From the NCBI GenBank assembly GCA_035566435.1, contig DATMRF010000034.1, positions 124,001 through 188,000 of the forward strand: DNA of 64,000 nucleotides. The letters run 5' to 3'. Shown piece by piece: positions 7,560 through 17,056 of this stretch. Each line of letters starts with the position of its first letter. Positions within the stretch are counted from its first letter, which is position 1. The notes beneath the pieces are model-generated. The model did not search any database, was not told the origin of the DNA, and saw nothing but the letters and a program-made list of their open reading frames with translations. This DNA is from DATMRF01 sp035566435 (GTDB taxonomy: Bacteria; Verrucomicrobiota; Verrucomicrobiia; Limisphaerales; UBA8199). Made by a program: the position numbers and the translations under genes.

Positions 7560-9137
7560 TCATTGCGGAGCGTGCCGAGTTGGCACTGCCGCGTTTGGGC
7601 TCGCTGGGCCACTTGGGTTCAGAGCACCGGTCACGTGCGCGTATCGCTCCAGCTCGGCCGTTCGGGTCTCGGCCGGCCAGTCCAGAAACTCGGCCATCCA
7701 GTCGGCCACAAACTGTGCCTTTTGTGGGGCGTCCCTGAAATAATAATGCCAACCTGTGCGGCGCAGCATCACGTCCTCCAGGTGCGACGCCCATTCGCGG
7801 CTGATGTAGTGCTCAACCGCTCGGCGACTTGGCTTGGGAGGCAGGATGCCACTCACTCCCGCCGTCTCAGCCGCCGGCAGCAGCGGTTCGGTTGCAGTGC
7901 GAGATTCCCCCAGGCCGGCTAACCTGTTGATCCCTTCTGATTTCTCCGACCCCCTTAAAGTCTTGGCGATTTTATCTACGGTCTGCTCGGCCATCAGGCG
8001 GTGCGTCGTGAGTTTGCCCCCGGCAACATCCCACCAACCGGGCTCCGGGTGCCGGATTTCATGAGAGCGCGAGACATCTGACGGTTCGCCGTTGGGCTGG
8101 GCCAGTAGCGGCCGCACACCCGCCCAGGTGCTTATTACGTCTGGCTCAGCCAAGCTGGTTCCCGGGAAAAACCGATTGGTTACCTCCAGCAGATAGCTGA
8201 TGTCCGCCGGTTCGGCGCGGACGTCTTCGAGCGAACCCCGGTAATCAGTATCGGTGGTGCCGACAATGGTGCGTTCGCCCCAGGGAATGGCAAAGAGAAT
8301 GCGTTTGCCTTCCGTCATCACCACTGTCTCCGGCACCGGCAGTCGCGACCGGTCCACCACGAGGTGAACGCCTTTGGTCATGCGCAATTTGACCCGGCTG
8401 TGCGGCACGCCACCGGCCCACGGCCCGGTGGCGTTGACCACCGCGCGTGCCAGAATCTTCTGTGGGCGCCCTGCGGATTCCGGCTCTACTTCACAATGCC
8501 AAAGACCTTGATTGTTCCCGTTGGTAAACCGGCAGTAATTCAGCAGCAGAGCGCCATGGTTGGCCGCTGAACGTAGCGTGTCCAGCGTGAGCCGCGCGTC
8601 ATTTGTGAACCCATCGTAATAACGCACCGCGCCGTTCAAGCCCTCCAGCCTCAAGCCCGGCACCTTCTGCATCGCCTGCTCTCGGCTCAGCCAGGTCGAA
8701 TTTCCGAAGTTGCGTCCCCCGCACAACAGGTCATAGAGCTTCACACCGATTTTCAATTGCCACAGCACCCATTCCCGGTTGCCGCGATAAGTCGGAAAAA
8801 TGAACGGCAGCGGCTCGGCGAGGTGTGGTGCAATGTAGTGAATGATTTTCTTTTCCGTGCTGGCCGCGTGCACCAGACCGAGCCGCCCCTGTGCCAGGTA
8901 ACGCAAGCCGCCGTGCAGCAAACGGCTCGAACGGCTGCTGGTTCCGTAGGCAAAATCGTGTTGCTCCACCAGCCCTACTCGCAATCCGCGCATCGCCGCG
9001 TCACGCGTCACGCCGGCTCCGACAATGCCTCCGCCGATCACGAGCACATCCAGCGGCTCGCGGGTCAACCCGGCAAGCACTTGAGCCCGCATCTCCGCTG
9101 GAGAGGTTTCCCTGGTTTCGGGTGTCGCGACTTTCAT
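7560..9137 (-). CDS. glpD: Aerobic glycerol-3-phosphate dehydrogenase
   Basis: 525 residues from MKVATPETRE at 9137, which overlaps the upstream stop by 4 bp (ATGA type). An FAD Rossmann motif GGGIVGAG is at about residues 34-41, followed by the GlpD signature R-G-L-R-V-G-L-V-E and T-S-S-R-S-S-R-L-L-H-G-G-L-R-Y-L. The C-terminal region carries the extra helical domain of GlpD. The enzyme oxidises sn-glycerol 3-phosphate to dihydroxyacetone phosphate and passes electrons to membrane quinone. It is the last gene of the rhomboid/PurD-like/alr/ATE-like cluster; no glycerol kinase or facilitator is nearby, so the link to the other genes is unclear. Confidence 0.9.
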   Translation of the reverse strand: MKVATPETRETSPAEMRAQVLAGLTREPLDVLVIGGGIVGAGVTRDAAMRGLRVGLVEQHDFAYGTSSRSSRLLHGGLRYLAQGRLGLVHAASTEKKIIHYIAPHLAEPLPFIFPTYRGNREWVLWQLKIGVKLYDLLCGGRNFGNSTWLSREQAMQKVPGLRLEGLNGAVRYYDGFTNDARLTLDTLRSAANHGALLLNYCRFTNGNNQGLWHCEVEPESAGRPQKILARAVVNATGPWAGGVPHSRVKLRMTKGVHLVVDRSRLPVPETVVMTEGKRILFAIPWGERTIVGTTDTDYRGSLEDVRAEPADISYLLEVTNRFFPGTSLAEPDVISTWAGVRPLLAQPNGEPSDVSRSHEIRHPEPGWWDVAGGKLTTHRLMAEQTVDKIAKTLRGSEKSEGINRLAGLGESRTATEPLLPAAETAGVSGILPPKPSRRAVEHYISREWASHLEDVMLRRTGWHYYFRDAPQKAQFVADWMAEFLDWPAETRTAELERYAHVTGALNPSGPASPNAAVPTRHAPQ

Positions 9138-9931
9138 TTGATCTGCATGCGGAACGCAGTGCCACGTGCCAGTTGCGCCAAGTCGTTCCCGCAAAAGATT
9201 TTGAGATACTCTTCGCTCTCCAACAAGTGGTGTTCCGGCTCATCGCGCTTGAGGAGGAATTTCAGTTCCTCGAGGTTTTCAGACCAGCGTGAACCGGTGA
9301 AGAACTGCGCCCCGTTGAACTGGGTCTTGTACAGCGCATTCGGTTGATAGCACGACCCCAGGTAAAGAAAAGCAAAGCCTCGCTCGGCGAACAACCCGAC
9401 TGCGCTGGCCATCATATACATCCCTAAATTGCGGGTGTAATAATTGAGGTCGTAGAAGGCATAATAATAGTACGCCATCGCGCTCGGCTCAATGTAAAGG
9501 CAAACCGTTCCCACCTCGGCGCCGGTGTTCGCATCCGTGAACAACAGCAGGTGCGAAATGATTTTACCGCTGAAGAGCGAATCCAAACGCTCCAGCGACA
9601 TTACGTCTTTGCCGAATTTGATATCAGAGTAGGTTTTATAGAACTGGCGCCGCTGGGGCGTGTAATCAAATTCCGCCCGGGGAATGAGCCGGGCGCCGAT
9701 GCTCGTGCCTTTGCGCAGGACCCGCCGGTTTTCCGAAGAGGGCCGGAATTGGCGCAGGGCGATCCGCACCTGGCGACACAGATAGAACCGGTCCAGGTTG
9801 CGTGACGATGGAAGGAAACCCAGGTTAAAGAGGTCGGCGGGGGTCTCGTCTGGCTCTGGAAACGCCCATATTGCGTACGGAAAAACATAGTGGGCGTAAT
9901 CGGCTTCGCTCTCGGAAAAAAGGAGCCTCAT
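9134..9931 (-). CDS. Arginyl-tRNA-protein transferase-like GNAT protein
   Basis: 265 residues. Residues about 37-75 resemble the arginyltransferase (ATE/Bpt) signature: a Cys-Arg pair (LCRQVRIALRQFRPSSENRR) that aligns with C-x-x-C-R-x-C-x-P-x-R...F-x-x-S-x-x-Q-R-R, though most cysteines are missing. The C-terminal half has the GNAT-like core with Y-Y-Y-Y-A-F-Y-D and L-G-M-Y-M-M, then Y-L-G-S-C-Y. These enzymes move an amino acid from charged tRNA to a protein N-terminus. The start overlaps alr by 4 bp and the end overlaps glpD by 4 bp. A true N-degron role is uncertain because the usual BPT N-terminal domain is reduced. Confidence 0.6.
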   Translation of the reverse strand: MRLLFSESEADYAHYVFPYAIWAFPEPDETPADLFNLGFLPSSRNLDRFYLCRQVRIALRQFRPSSENRRVLRKGTSIGARLIPRAEFDYTPQRRQFYKTYSDIKFGKDVMSLERLDSLFSGKIISHLLLFTDANTGAEVGTVCLYIEPSAMAYYYYAFYDLNYYTRNLGMYMMASAVGLFAERGFAFLYLGSCYQPNALYKTQFNGAQFFTGSRWSENLEELKFLLKRDEPEHHLLESEEYLKIFCGNDLAQLARGTAFRMQIK

Positions 9932-11190
9932 GCCTCCGTCTCCGCATCGAGATAGACTCTCGGCAGCCGCGCGCGCCAGCTTGTCAGCACGTCGTAAGAA
10001 ACAGAGTTCTTCAGTTTCGCAATTTCGTGAACGGTGATCTCGTCATCACCCTGCCGTCCCATCAGGACCGCCTCGTCCCATGGCCGGGCGGCGGGAATCT
10101 CGGTGATGTCCACGGTTAAGGCGTCCATCGCGACCCCCCCAACGAGCGGGGCGCGCCGGCCTCCGACCAGGGCGAATCCCTGATTCCGCACGCGTGGAAA
10201 GCCATCCCCGTATCCGATGGGCAGCACGGCGATACGCCGCGGAACAGTTGCGGTGTAGCGCATTCCATAGCCGACGGAGTCGCCGGGCTGCAAGCATTGG
10301 ACGTTCGCGATCCGGGCCTTGACCGTCATCACCGGTTGGATCCCGGGAACTCGCCGGCAGACGGAGGAAGGATAAACTCCTAACGGCAGGATGCCCAGTC
10401 GCACCATCTCGAAATGCGCCTGGGGCAAATCCAAAAACCCGCCGCTGTTGCATAGGTGACGGCAACCGACTAGCAACCCGCTCGCGGCCACCCCCTTGAG
10501 TGCTTCTTGAAACCGGGCCAATTGCAGCAGGGCGAAGGTCTTGTCGGCCTCGTCGGATTGGGCGAAGTGGCTCAGAATGCCTCCCACCGCGAGGCCCTTC
10601 GTCCTGGCCAGGAATTCAGCGAGACGCCCAACCTGGTCCCAGCGCACCCCATACCGGTTCATCCCGGTGTTGATTTTAAGGTGGATCGGCACAGTTTTGC
10701 CGGTGCGGATAGCCAAATGGCTCAGACGCGCCGCCGAGTCGCTCTCACTGACGCAGCAGGTCAAATCATGAGCGATGCACCACGGCAACTCGTCTGCCTG
10801 GCGGTCGCCCAAAAGCAAGATGGGCGTGCGAATCCCCCGCTCCCGCAAAGTGATTGCTTCGTGCAGCGTACTCAAGCCGAGCCAAGTCGCGCCGCTCGCC
10901 AGCGCAATCTTTGCCACTGCCAGCGCGCCATGGCCGTAGGCCTCGTCCTTCACAACTGCGAGCAGCTGCAGGCCGGCGGGTATGTACTGGGTAATCAGTT
11001 GAAAATTCCGCCTGAGACGGCGGAGGTCGATTTCGATCCAGGCCGGTCGTGGCGGCAGGTCGGAGAGGCCGCGCACAGCAGGCTCCTGCTTATGCAATTC
11101 GGTCGCTTCCAAGGCGGAGTTTTTTGGTGCTGAGCTCTGACGCTCAAGAACATCAAGCGGTAAAGGAGTCATAAGACGAAGGCTAATCAT
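9928..11190 (-). CDS. alr: Alanine racemase
   Basis: 420 residues from ATG at 11190, overlapping the ATP-grasp stop by 8 bp. ATG at 11172 is an alternative start. The PLP lysine is K81 in VVKDEAYGHGA; the canonical motif reads VKANAYGHG, so the two residues after Lys differ. The barrel motifs I-N-T-G-M-N-R-Y-G and the C-terminal beta-domain with SVGYGMRYTA (catalytic Tyr region) and the closing D-x-x-T-V-D-I-T are present. It interconverts L- and D-alanine for peptidoglycan. An N-terminal extension of about 45 residues precedes the usual start of homology. Placement within an ATP-grasp/GNAT cluster may hint at a dedicated role. Confidence 0.88.
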   Translation of the reverse strand: MISLRLMTPLPLDVLERQSSAPKNSALEATELHKQEPAVRGLSDLPPRPAWIEIDLRRLRRNFQLITQYIPAGLQLLAVVKDEAYGHGALAVAKIALASGATWLGLSTLHEAITLRERGIRTPILLLGDRQADELPWCIAHDLTCCVSESDSAARLSHLAIRTGKTVPIHLKINTGMNRYGVRWDQVGRLAEFLARTKGLAVGGILSHFAQSDEADKTFALLQLARFQEALKGVAASGLLVGCRHLCNSGGFLDLPQAHFEMVRLGILPLGVYPSSVCRRVPGIQPVMTVKARIANVQCLQPGDSVGYGMRYTATVPRRIAVLPIGYGDGFPRVRNQGFALVGGRRAPLVGGVAMDALTVDITEIPAARPWDEAVLMGRQGDDEITVHEIAKLKNSVSYDVLTSWRARLPRVYLDAETEA

Positions 11191-12496
11191 GCCCGGGCGG
11201 CCAGAGGCTTTGGCCAATGTCCCGGCGGTAGTAGCTGCCAAGGGTGCGAATTTTGCTGATATTCCTGTAGGCCGCCCTCGCGGCTTCATTCAAATCTCCG
11301 CCAAAACCAATCACATCCGCGATGCGATGTCCGGTCGCCATCAGCCCGCCATTTCCGTCAGGCGTGACTTCATTCCACCACACATCGCAATCGAATTCTC
11401 CATTTCGCTCCACCGGGACCGCGGGTCCCTGGAGCCAGACGTACGGATATCCGTAACCGGCCAATGTCACCGAACAGCCGAAGTCGCGTCCCTCGGCAAA
11501 CTTTACATCCAGTCTCTTGTTTTGCGCCGTGAGGAGCAAGACTTCGGCCGGGTTGGCCAGCAAGCGTAGCAGCATTGCTCCCGAGGTCACCCCGATGCGG
11601 ACGTTGTACTCGAGCACATGCCACCGCTTTTTGTGGTGGATGGCGGTTACCTGGATCGGGCCGTGGTATTTTACCTCGCGAAACCATGGCAGCAGCGGTT
11701 CGAGCAGTTCGTGCGCCAGCCCATACTTGTCCCCCGGGTCCTTCTCGACCAGGCCGCCCAGCGGGGCGCCCGCGACAATGCCCATGTTCCCGGCGAACGC
11801 CCGTTTGTATTCCTGGTTGGTCACCAGAGAATAAAGCTCGCCGCCGCTCACCAACGCTATGTGGCCCGCTTCCTTGCGGCCCAGATATTCCTGCAGGAAA
11901 ACTCCTTCGGCGTAATCAAGCTCCTGGAGCCACGAACGGGTGTCCTCCAGTGTTTCGCAAAGGATTGTATGAATGGGGCTGGTGGGCGAACACAACGGGT
12001 TCTTGATCACAAACGGGCGCCGGTGTTTTCGCAGCAGCGCTTCGGCTTCCAGCCGGTTCCGGGCCACATGCGCCTGCGGAAACGGCACCTTGAACCGATG
12101 GCAGAGCGTCCGGGCAAAATCCCGATCGCGCTCGATTCTCATTGCTTCACCGGTTGGAGAAAAGATCGGCACCTTTGCGGCGAGCAATTCGTCTTTCCAG
12201 GGCGCCTGAGCCCAATCAATCGACATTGGCACCACGAGGTCCACCGCGTTTTCCAGCAGCAAAGGGACCGGTGACGGAAACTGGTCGCGACGGTAAACCG
12301 GACCGGCCAGCGAAGGCGCGTGATGTGCATAATTGCGGGTTAGATAGGTCGAGACTTCCGCTCCAGACTCTTTAAGGATTTGCGCAGTGCTGTGTGCAAA
12401 CGCGCCGACTCCCAGCACCATCACCCTGGGTGCGCGACGAGAGACCGTGCCTCCCGCTGCCCGGGCTGAGCGCCGCTTGTGTCTGGCCGAACGCAT
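11183..12496 (-). CDS. PurD-like ATP-grasp ligase, divergent
   Basis: 437 residues from ATG at 12496. The N-terminal domain has the PurD-type nucleotide-like fold (RVMVLGVGAFAHSTAQIL), the middle is an ATP-grasp domain with K in F-V-I-K-N-P, an E-Y-L-x-x-K-E-A segment, and the end has a metal-binding Y-N-V-R-I-G in place of the canonical F-N-x-R-x-G-D-P-E. PurD (GAR synthetase) joins phosphoribosylamine and glycine. Here the GxGKG-type flexible loop is lost (KNPLCSPTSP instead) and the D-P-E after the Asn-Arg motif is missing. It is therefore probably a paralogue with another amine or carboxylate substrate. It is directly coupled to alr. Confidence 0.68.
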   Translation of the reverse strand: MRSARHKRRSARAAGGTVSRRAPRVMVLGVGAFAHSTAQILKESGAEVSTYLTRNYAHHAPSLAGPVYRRDQFPSPVPLLLENAVDLVVPMSIDWAQAPWKDELLAAKVPIFSPTGEAMRIERDRDFARTLCHRFKVPFPQAHVARNRLEAEALLRKHRRPFVIKNPLCSPTSPIHTILCETLEDTRSWLQELDYAEGVFLQEYLGRKEAGHIALVSGGELYSLVTNQEYKRAFAGNMGIVAGAPLGGLVEKDPGDKYGLAHELLEPLLPWFREVKYHGPIQVTAIHHKKRWHVLEYNVRIGVTSGAMLLRLLANPAEVLLLTAQNKRLDVKFAEGRDFGCSVTLAGYGYPYVWLQGPAVPVERNGEFDCDVWWNEVTPDGNGGLMATGHRIADVIGFGGDLNEAARAAYRNISKIRTLGSYYRRDIGQSLWPPGHD

Positions 12497-12589
12497 AAAA
12501 ATGCATTCTACTAACTCCCTCCTCGGCGAAACAAGACTTCGCCGCCGAAAGTTCTTCACGGCTGTTTATGGAGGTTTGGGATTTTGGAC

Positions 12590-13147
12590 TTACCGTTTCA
12601 GCCTCGCCGCCGACCAGGCTCCGGCCACGGCGCCACACAGATGCCCTTCCCAGGAAATCGGGCCGGCCTGGGGAAGAATCCCGTAGAAAATGCCGCCGTA
12701 ACACACAGCGACAAAAAGCGCCACGAATGCCGAGCGCCAACTTCGCATGAGAAAGCCGGCCACGATAAGGAACGCCGCGAGCCCAAAAACGACTGAACTG
12801 GCGCCGATATGCACGGCGTTGCCGCGGCCAATCAACCACGTGCCGAGGCCGCTCGCACCCCAGATCCACGCCAGTGTGCTGTAGGGCCGATACGCCCGGT
12901 TGCTCAGCAGCAGCACCAGCAGCACGAACAGCGGGAGGGCGTTCGACAGCACGTGCCTTAGGCTTGCATGGAGCAGCGGGGCGAAAAGGATGCCAGGCAG
13001 CCCAGCCTCGGTCCGGGGCACGATGCCAAACCGCTGCAGGGGCAGACCGAACACGAGCGTTATCCCTTCGACCAGAAATAACGTTGCGACCAATGCCAGG
13101 CTGAGCACCATGGCATTGGCAAAGTCCGATTGGCGCCGGTTACCCAT
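12590..13147 (-). CDS. Rhomboid-family intramembrane serine protease
   Basis: 185 residues from MGNRRQSDF at 13147; a longer frame to 13327 has a basic unstructured N-terminus and is less likely. About six hydrophobic segments are seen. The H-A-S-L-R-H-V-L-S-N motif at 60-69 marks TM2. Catalytic Ser117 is in GASS (usually GxSG) and catalytic His169 in WEGHLCGAVAG. It would cleave transmembrane helices within the inner membrane. It lies 93 bp upstream of the PurD-like gene on the same strand and may head the cluster. Substrates are unknown. Confidence 0.85.
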   Translation of the reverse strand: MGNRRQSDFANAMVLSLALVATLFLVEGITLVFGLPLQRFGIVPRTEAGLPGILFAPLLHASLRHVLSNALPLFVLLVLLLSNRAYRPYSTLAWIWGASGLGTWLIGRGNAVHIGASSVVFGLAAFLIVAGFLMRSWRSAFVALFVAVCYGGIFYGILPQAGPISWEGHLCGAVAGAWSAARLKR

Positions 13148-13341
13148 AGAAACCGCGCCCTTTGTATGAGGCTGGCGCTGCCTCGCCAAGCAGGAAATCG
13201 AAACGGGCAGCGCTCTGGCTCTTCGCGTTGGCCTTGGAGGGTTTGCCTGCCACTTGCGCTCCGCGGGTTTGAAGGTTAGAAGTTGATTCGTATCCATTTG
13301 CTGGTGGGCTTGGCGACTTTGTTGCATCTCCGCCGGCGGTC

Positions 13342-15132
13342 ATGAACCTATCAGTGCTTATGCCAATCAGCCGATTGACAGCCGTCGTTCTTCTCGCCAT
13401 CGCGTTGCCGGTATTCGCCGCACCCTCACCCGAGTGGGTGGAGCGGAGCAACACCAATTCCGCGATCCTGCTTACGGTCCTGGCGAACTACGCGCCCGAG
13501 ACTGCCTCGCGGTTCGGGGTCGAGGGGCATGACACCGATGTGACCACGTTGCCGCTCGACATTAACGCCCGGACAATTGCTGACCTCGACGTTGCCATTC
13601 AGCAACTCGACGCAAGGCTGGCAACTGAGAAAGACTCGTCCATCCGCCAGGATCTGCAGATTCTGACCAACTCGGCGAAACTCAAGATTGAAGGCACCCG
13701 CCTTGGCGAAAAGTACAACCTCCCCTACTTCGACGTTCCGCAGACCGTCTTCCAGGGTCTGCGCGGGCTGCTCGACGAGCAGGTAGCGCCGGAACGCCGC
13801 CGCGCGGCGCTCGTCCGCCTGCGCAAGTATGTGGGGCTGGAGCCCGGGACTACGCCCCTAACGCGCCAGGCGATGGCTTACACCCGCGCTCATTTTGCCG
13901 ACAAAGGTCTCGTCGGACCTTTCAAGGACAACGTTGTCAAGGACATGGGCAACAGCCCGCGTTATGTGGCGGGGGTAGATGAATTGTTCAAGAAGTTTAA
14001 GGTCGCCGGCTACGAAGCGCTGTTCGCTGAATTGAAGAAGCAGGTCGATGAGTACGAAGGTTTCCTCCAGAGCGACGTCATGCCTCGGGCGACGACCGAT
14101 TTCCGCCAGCCGCCAGAGCTGTATCGCTTTTCGCTCAAGCAGTTCGGCAATAACATGCCGGTCGAAGAGCTAATCAGCCGCGCGAAGACGTCGTTCCGAG
14201 AGATCCAGAACGAGATGAATGCGCTTGCGCCGCTCGTGGCGAAGGAGAAGGGATTCACATCGACCGACTATCGCGACGTGATCCGCGAATTGAAGAAGCA
14301 GCAGTTCGCCGGTGACGCCATCCTTCCGCACTACGAAGCACGGATGAAAGAGATCGAGCAGATAATCGCCGCGAACCACATCGTCACCCTGCCGCAGCAC
14401 AAGACGAAGTTTCGGATCGCTTCGGAAGCGGAGACGGCAGCCACGCCGGCGCCGCACATGGACATCCCCCGCCTGATCGGGAACACCGGCGAGCAAGGGG
14501 CCTTTGTGCTGCCGTTGCGGATCCCGTCGGCGACCGGAAAGGGCGACCTGGGTCTTGACGATTTCACATTCGATGCCGCCTCGTGGACGCTCAGCGCGCA
14601 CGAAGCCCGGCCCGGCCACGAACTGCAGTTCGCGGCAGTGATCGAGAAGGGCGTTTCGCTCGCGCGTGCCTTGTTTGCGTTCAACAGCGTGAATGTCGAA
14701 GGCTGGGCACTGTACGCCGAAGCGGAGTTGAAGCCGTACGAGCCGCTCGATGGCCAGCTCATCGCGCTGCAGCACCGGCTCATGCGCGCGGCTCGGGCGT
14801 TCCTGGATCCCTCGCTGCAGTTAGGCCGAATGACACGCGAGGAAGCGTATCATGTGCTGGAGGACGAAGTGATCTTGTCGCACGCCATGGCGACCGAGGA
14901 GGTGGAGCGTTACACCTTCTGGGCGCCGGGGCAGGCGCCATCATATTTTGTTGGCTACTCGCGGTTGATGGAGTTGCGTACGGACGCCGAGCGGATGCTA
15001 GGCAAGAGCTTCGACCGCCAGAGCTACCATGACTTCATCCTGTCGCAGGGGTTAGTCCCGCCACCGCTGTTGCGCGAGGCGGTAATGAATGATTATGTGA
15101 AGGCGCGGACAGTGCACGCAGCGAGCGACTGA
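13342..15132 (+). CDS. Secreted DUF885 family metallopeptidase-like protein
   Basis: 596 residues. The N-terminus is a Sec signal peptide (LTAVVLLAIALPVFAAPS, cleavage after about residue 26). The body is almost all helical. A zinc-site motif HEARPGHELQ lies near residue 419, followed about 28 residues on by N-V-E-G-W-A-L-Y-A-E, the paired motif of DUF885 proteins, which are related to M32-like gluzincins. A role in periplasmic oligopeptide breakdown is likely. It diverges from the rhomboid gene, with 194 bp between the starts. Confidence 0.85.
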   Translation: MNLSVLMPISRLTAVVLLAIALPVFAAPSPEWVERSNTNSAILLTVLANYAPETASRFGVEGHDTDVTTLPLDINARTIADLDVAIQQLDARLATEKDSSIRQDLQILTNSAKLKIEGTRLGEKYNLPYFDVPQTVFQGLRGLLDEQVAPERRRAALVRLRKYVGLEPGTTPLTRQAMAYTRAHFADKGLVGPFKDNVVKDMGNSPRYVAGVDELFKKFKVAGYEALFAELKKQVDEYEGFLQSDVMPRATTDFRQPPELYRFSLKQFGNNMPVEELISRAKTSFREIQNEMNALAPLVAKEKGFTSTDYRDVIRELKKQQFAGDAILPHYEARMKEIEQIIAANHIVTLPQHKTKFRIASEAETAATPAPHMDIPRLIGNTGEQGAFVLPLRIPSATGKGDLGLDDFTFDAASWTLSAHEARPGHELQFAAVIEKGVSLARALFAFNSVNVEGWALYAEAELKPYEPLDGQLIALQHRLMRAARAFLDPSLQLGRMTREEAYHVLEDEVILSHAMATEEVERYTFWAPGQAPSYFVGYSRLMELRTDAERMLGKSFDRQSYHDFILSQGLVPPPLLREAVMNDYVKARTVHAASD

Positions 15133-15145
15133 TCTGCGGTGGACA

Positions 15146-16072
15146 TCACTCCGGCTTTGCCGTTTTGCCCAGGAAGAGGATGACGCGATATTTCAGCACG
15201 AGCGGTTTGCCGGGTTGGAGTGTGACGGGTTCGAGGCCGGGGTAGGAGACATTCAGCAGGGCGAAGCTGTGGCGCATCAGCCAACCGTTGGTGGGATAAC
15301 CCGGATTCGAAGGGTTGTCTTCGATGCGAACGCCGGCTTCCGTGCCATTGAAGCTGCCGGCGATCTCCGCCCAGGGATGGCGGGACAGCACGCCGTCTTT
15401 CTCGCTGATCCCTGTATCCGTGCGAATGATTGTTTGCGCGGCGCCGCCGTCACGCGGAGCAGTTCGAAAAGCGAACCCCCCGTATCCTTTCTGGCTGTCG
15501 GGTGTGCCGACGATCACCACCGGTTGGTCGAGCGCCTCGAAGCTCAGCGTAAAATCCAAGATCCACTGGGTCTTCTTCGCCGGATGCGCCACGATTTCCA
15601 CTTCTTCCTTCACGAATTTCCGGTCGCCGTCGTACCAGCCATTCTCGACCGCCAGGCGTGCCAGGGGGCCGTTGGTTTCTCGCGCTTTCCAGCGGACGAA
15701 CTTCTGCCTGAATCCTTTCACCGTCCACACGTCGTCGGTCTTGCCGTTGACCGTGACGACTTCCCAGGCCCAGAAAATGCCCCGGTGATGAGGGTGGTCC
15801 CGGTTGAAATCGTCAGTCAGCACCGTGCCATCCGGGGCATAAACCGGGTGCAGGTAAGACGAGCGCCGCATCCTTTCGGCCGAGCCCGGGGCCAGGATCA
15901 GGCCGTAATTATAGACATAAACCGGCTTGCCGTTTTCCTGCAGCTCCAGCCCTGTGCCGTTGTTAACTTCACGGAATTCAAACGCCGGTTCAGCGACAGC
16001 GAGCGAAAGCATCGAGCAAGCGGTCGCCCCCACGAGCGCTACCATCAAGAATCGCACAAATTGGTTTTTCAT
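15146..16072 (-). CDS. Secreted DUF6807 (PmoA-like) protein
   Basis: 308 residues with an N-terminal signal peptide (FLMVALVGATACSMLSLAVA). The family hallmark H-P-H-H-R-G-I-F-W-A-W is near residue 92. Members are annotated as methane oxygenase PmoA-like but have no proven link to methane oxidation; they are abundant in Verrucomicrobia and Planctomycetes, often near sugar-utilisation genes. The gene is convergent with DUF885, with 13 bp between stops. Function unproven. Confidence 0.8.
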   Translation of the reverse strand: MKNQFVRFLMVALVGATACSMLSLAVAEPAFEFREVNNGTGLELQENGKPVYVYNYGLILAPGSAERMRRSSYLHPVYAPDGTVLTDDFNRDHPHHRGIFWAWEVVTVNGKTDDVWTVKGFRQKFVRWKARETNGPLARLAVENGWYDGDRKFVKEEVEIVAHPAKKTQWILDFTLSFEALDQPVVIVGTPDSQKGYGGFAFRTAPRDGGAAQTIIRTDTGISEKDGVLSRHPWAEIAGSFNGTEAGVRIEDNPSNPGYPTNGWLMRHSFALLNVSYPGLEPVTLQPGKPLVLKYRVILFLGKTAKPE

Positions 16073-16397
16073 CGTCGAAATGGAGTCTAAGTTATGAGCT
16101 CAGTTTGTCTGCCAGTATCCGAGCGCGACCGAGAGTGACAAAAGACCGGCTCAGACGCAAAACGAAAGAGAGACTCAACGCCTCACCCACTGTATTTCAC
16201 GGCTCCCGCATGACGCATCACCACTCCTGTCCCAAACTTTCCGGTCTGCGCTTGCCAACAATACGGATATTCTCTTCACGTGGGGCGGTGTATGTTCTCC
16301 GCATGTGGATTGTGAATTTCGGCTGGCGTTCGGAAGGAACACGGCGGCTTTAAGGCACTGCTTTCGCCGGGCGCGCCCATAATCCAAAATCGAAAAC
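16073..16397. other. Divergent intergenic region, 325 bp
   Basis: It separates the DUF6807 gene from the unknown gene at 16398 and must hold promoters for both. I see no repeats, no reliable promoter boxes and no plausible small gene. Confidence 0.35.
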
Positions 16398-17048
16398 ATG
16401 GCCACTTTTTTGAACAGGCAGGGCACCCCGGTGCAGATGTGCTTGCTGCGCAAAGGCACGCGGGTTTTCGGGCTGCTTGGAAAAGCGACCTCCTACGGGG
16501 TCACCGGCTTCGGCCGGAGTGATGTGTTCCGAGGCTGGGCGCTGACGGCCGAATTCGGCTGCCTGCGGCTCGAGCGATTAACCGGCGACGAAGAGGTCAC
16601 TGGAGACAAGTTGCTGCTGCCGACCCCATACTCCTACGAATACGGTCTGGTGGGCGGCAATGCTTCTCCGGAACTGAACCGGGCGGTCTTCGGCGTGTTG
16701 TCCTCCGAACTTGGACAGTTGGTAGGGCTGCTGCGGCAGGGCGGGTTCCCGGTGCTGGGTTTCTCGCGCCGGGATTTGCGTTGCAGCCTTACCGGATGTG
16801 TGATTCCGGGCCACTGGCCGCACGTGGTCGTTTCGAACCGCGCAATTTACGGCAACGTCGTTTCGCTGGAGGCCTTTATGCGGCTGGTGGTCTCCTCGTT
16901 GCCGACGGGGCGGCTGGGGCTGCGCTTCCCGGCCCTGCAACCGGTCTTCAAGCAGATGATGAAACTGATGATCGTCCAGCGGCGCGGCATCCCCTTCAGC
17001 GACGAGGTGGTTGAGTTGACGCCGTCGGCGGTGCTTGCTGGAAAGTGA
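16398..17048 (+). CDS. Protein of unknown function
   Basis: 216 residues. No signal peptide, no transmembrane helix and no catalytic motif that I recognise. The sequence is a mix of short beta-rich segments (FGLLGKATSYGVTGFG, FRGWALTAEFGCLRLERL) followed by a helical C-terminal part with a basic MMKLMIVQRRG. Codon use looks like its neighbours. It is convergent with argG, with 8 bp between stop codons. A cytosolic conserved hypothetical is all that can be said. Confidence 0.6.
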   Translation: MATFLNRQGTPVQMCLLRKGTRVFGLLGKATSYGVTGFGRSDVFRGWALTAEFGCLRLERLTGDEEVTGDKLLLPTPYSYEYGLVGGNASPELNRAVFGVLSSELGQLVGLLRQGGFPVLGFSRRDLRCSLTGCVIPGHWPHVVVSNRAIYGNVVSLEAFMRLVVSSLPTGRLGLRFPALQPVFKQMMKLMIVQRRGIPFSDEVVELTPSAVLAGK

Positions 17049-17056
17049 CGTTTGAG

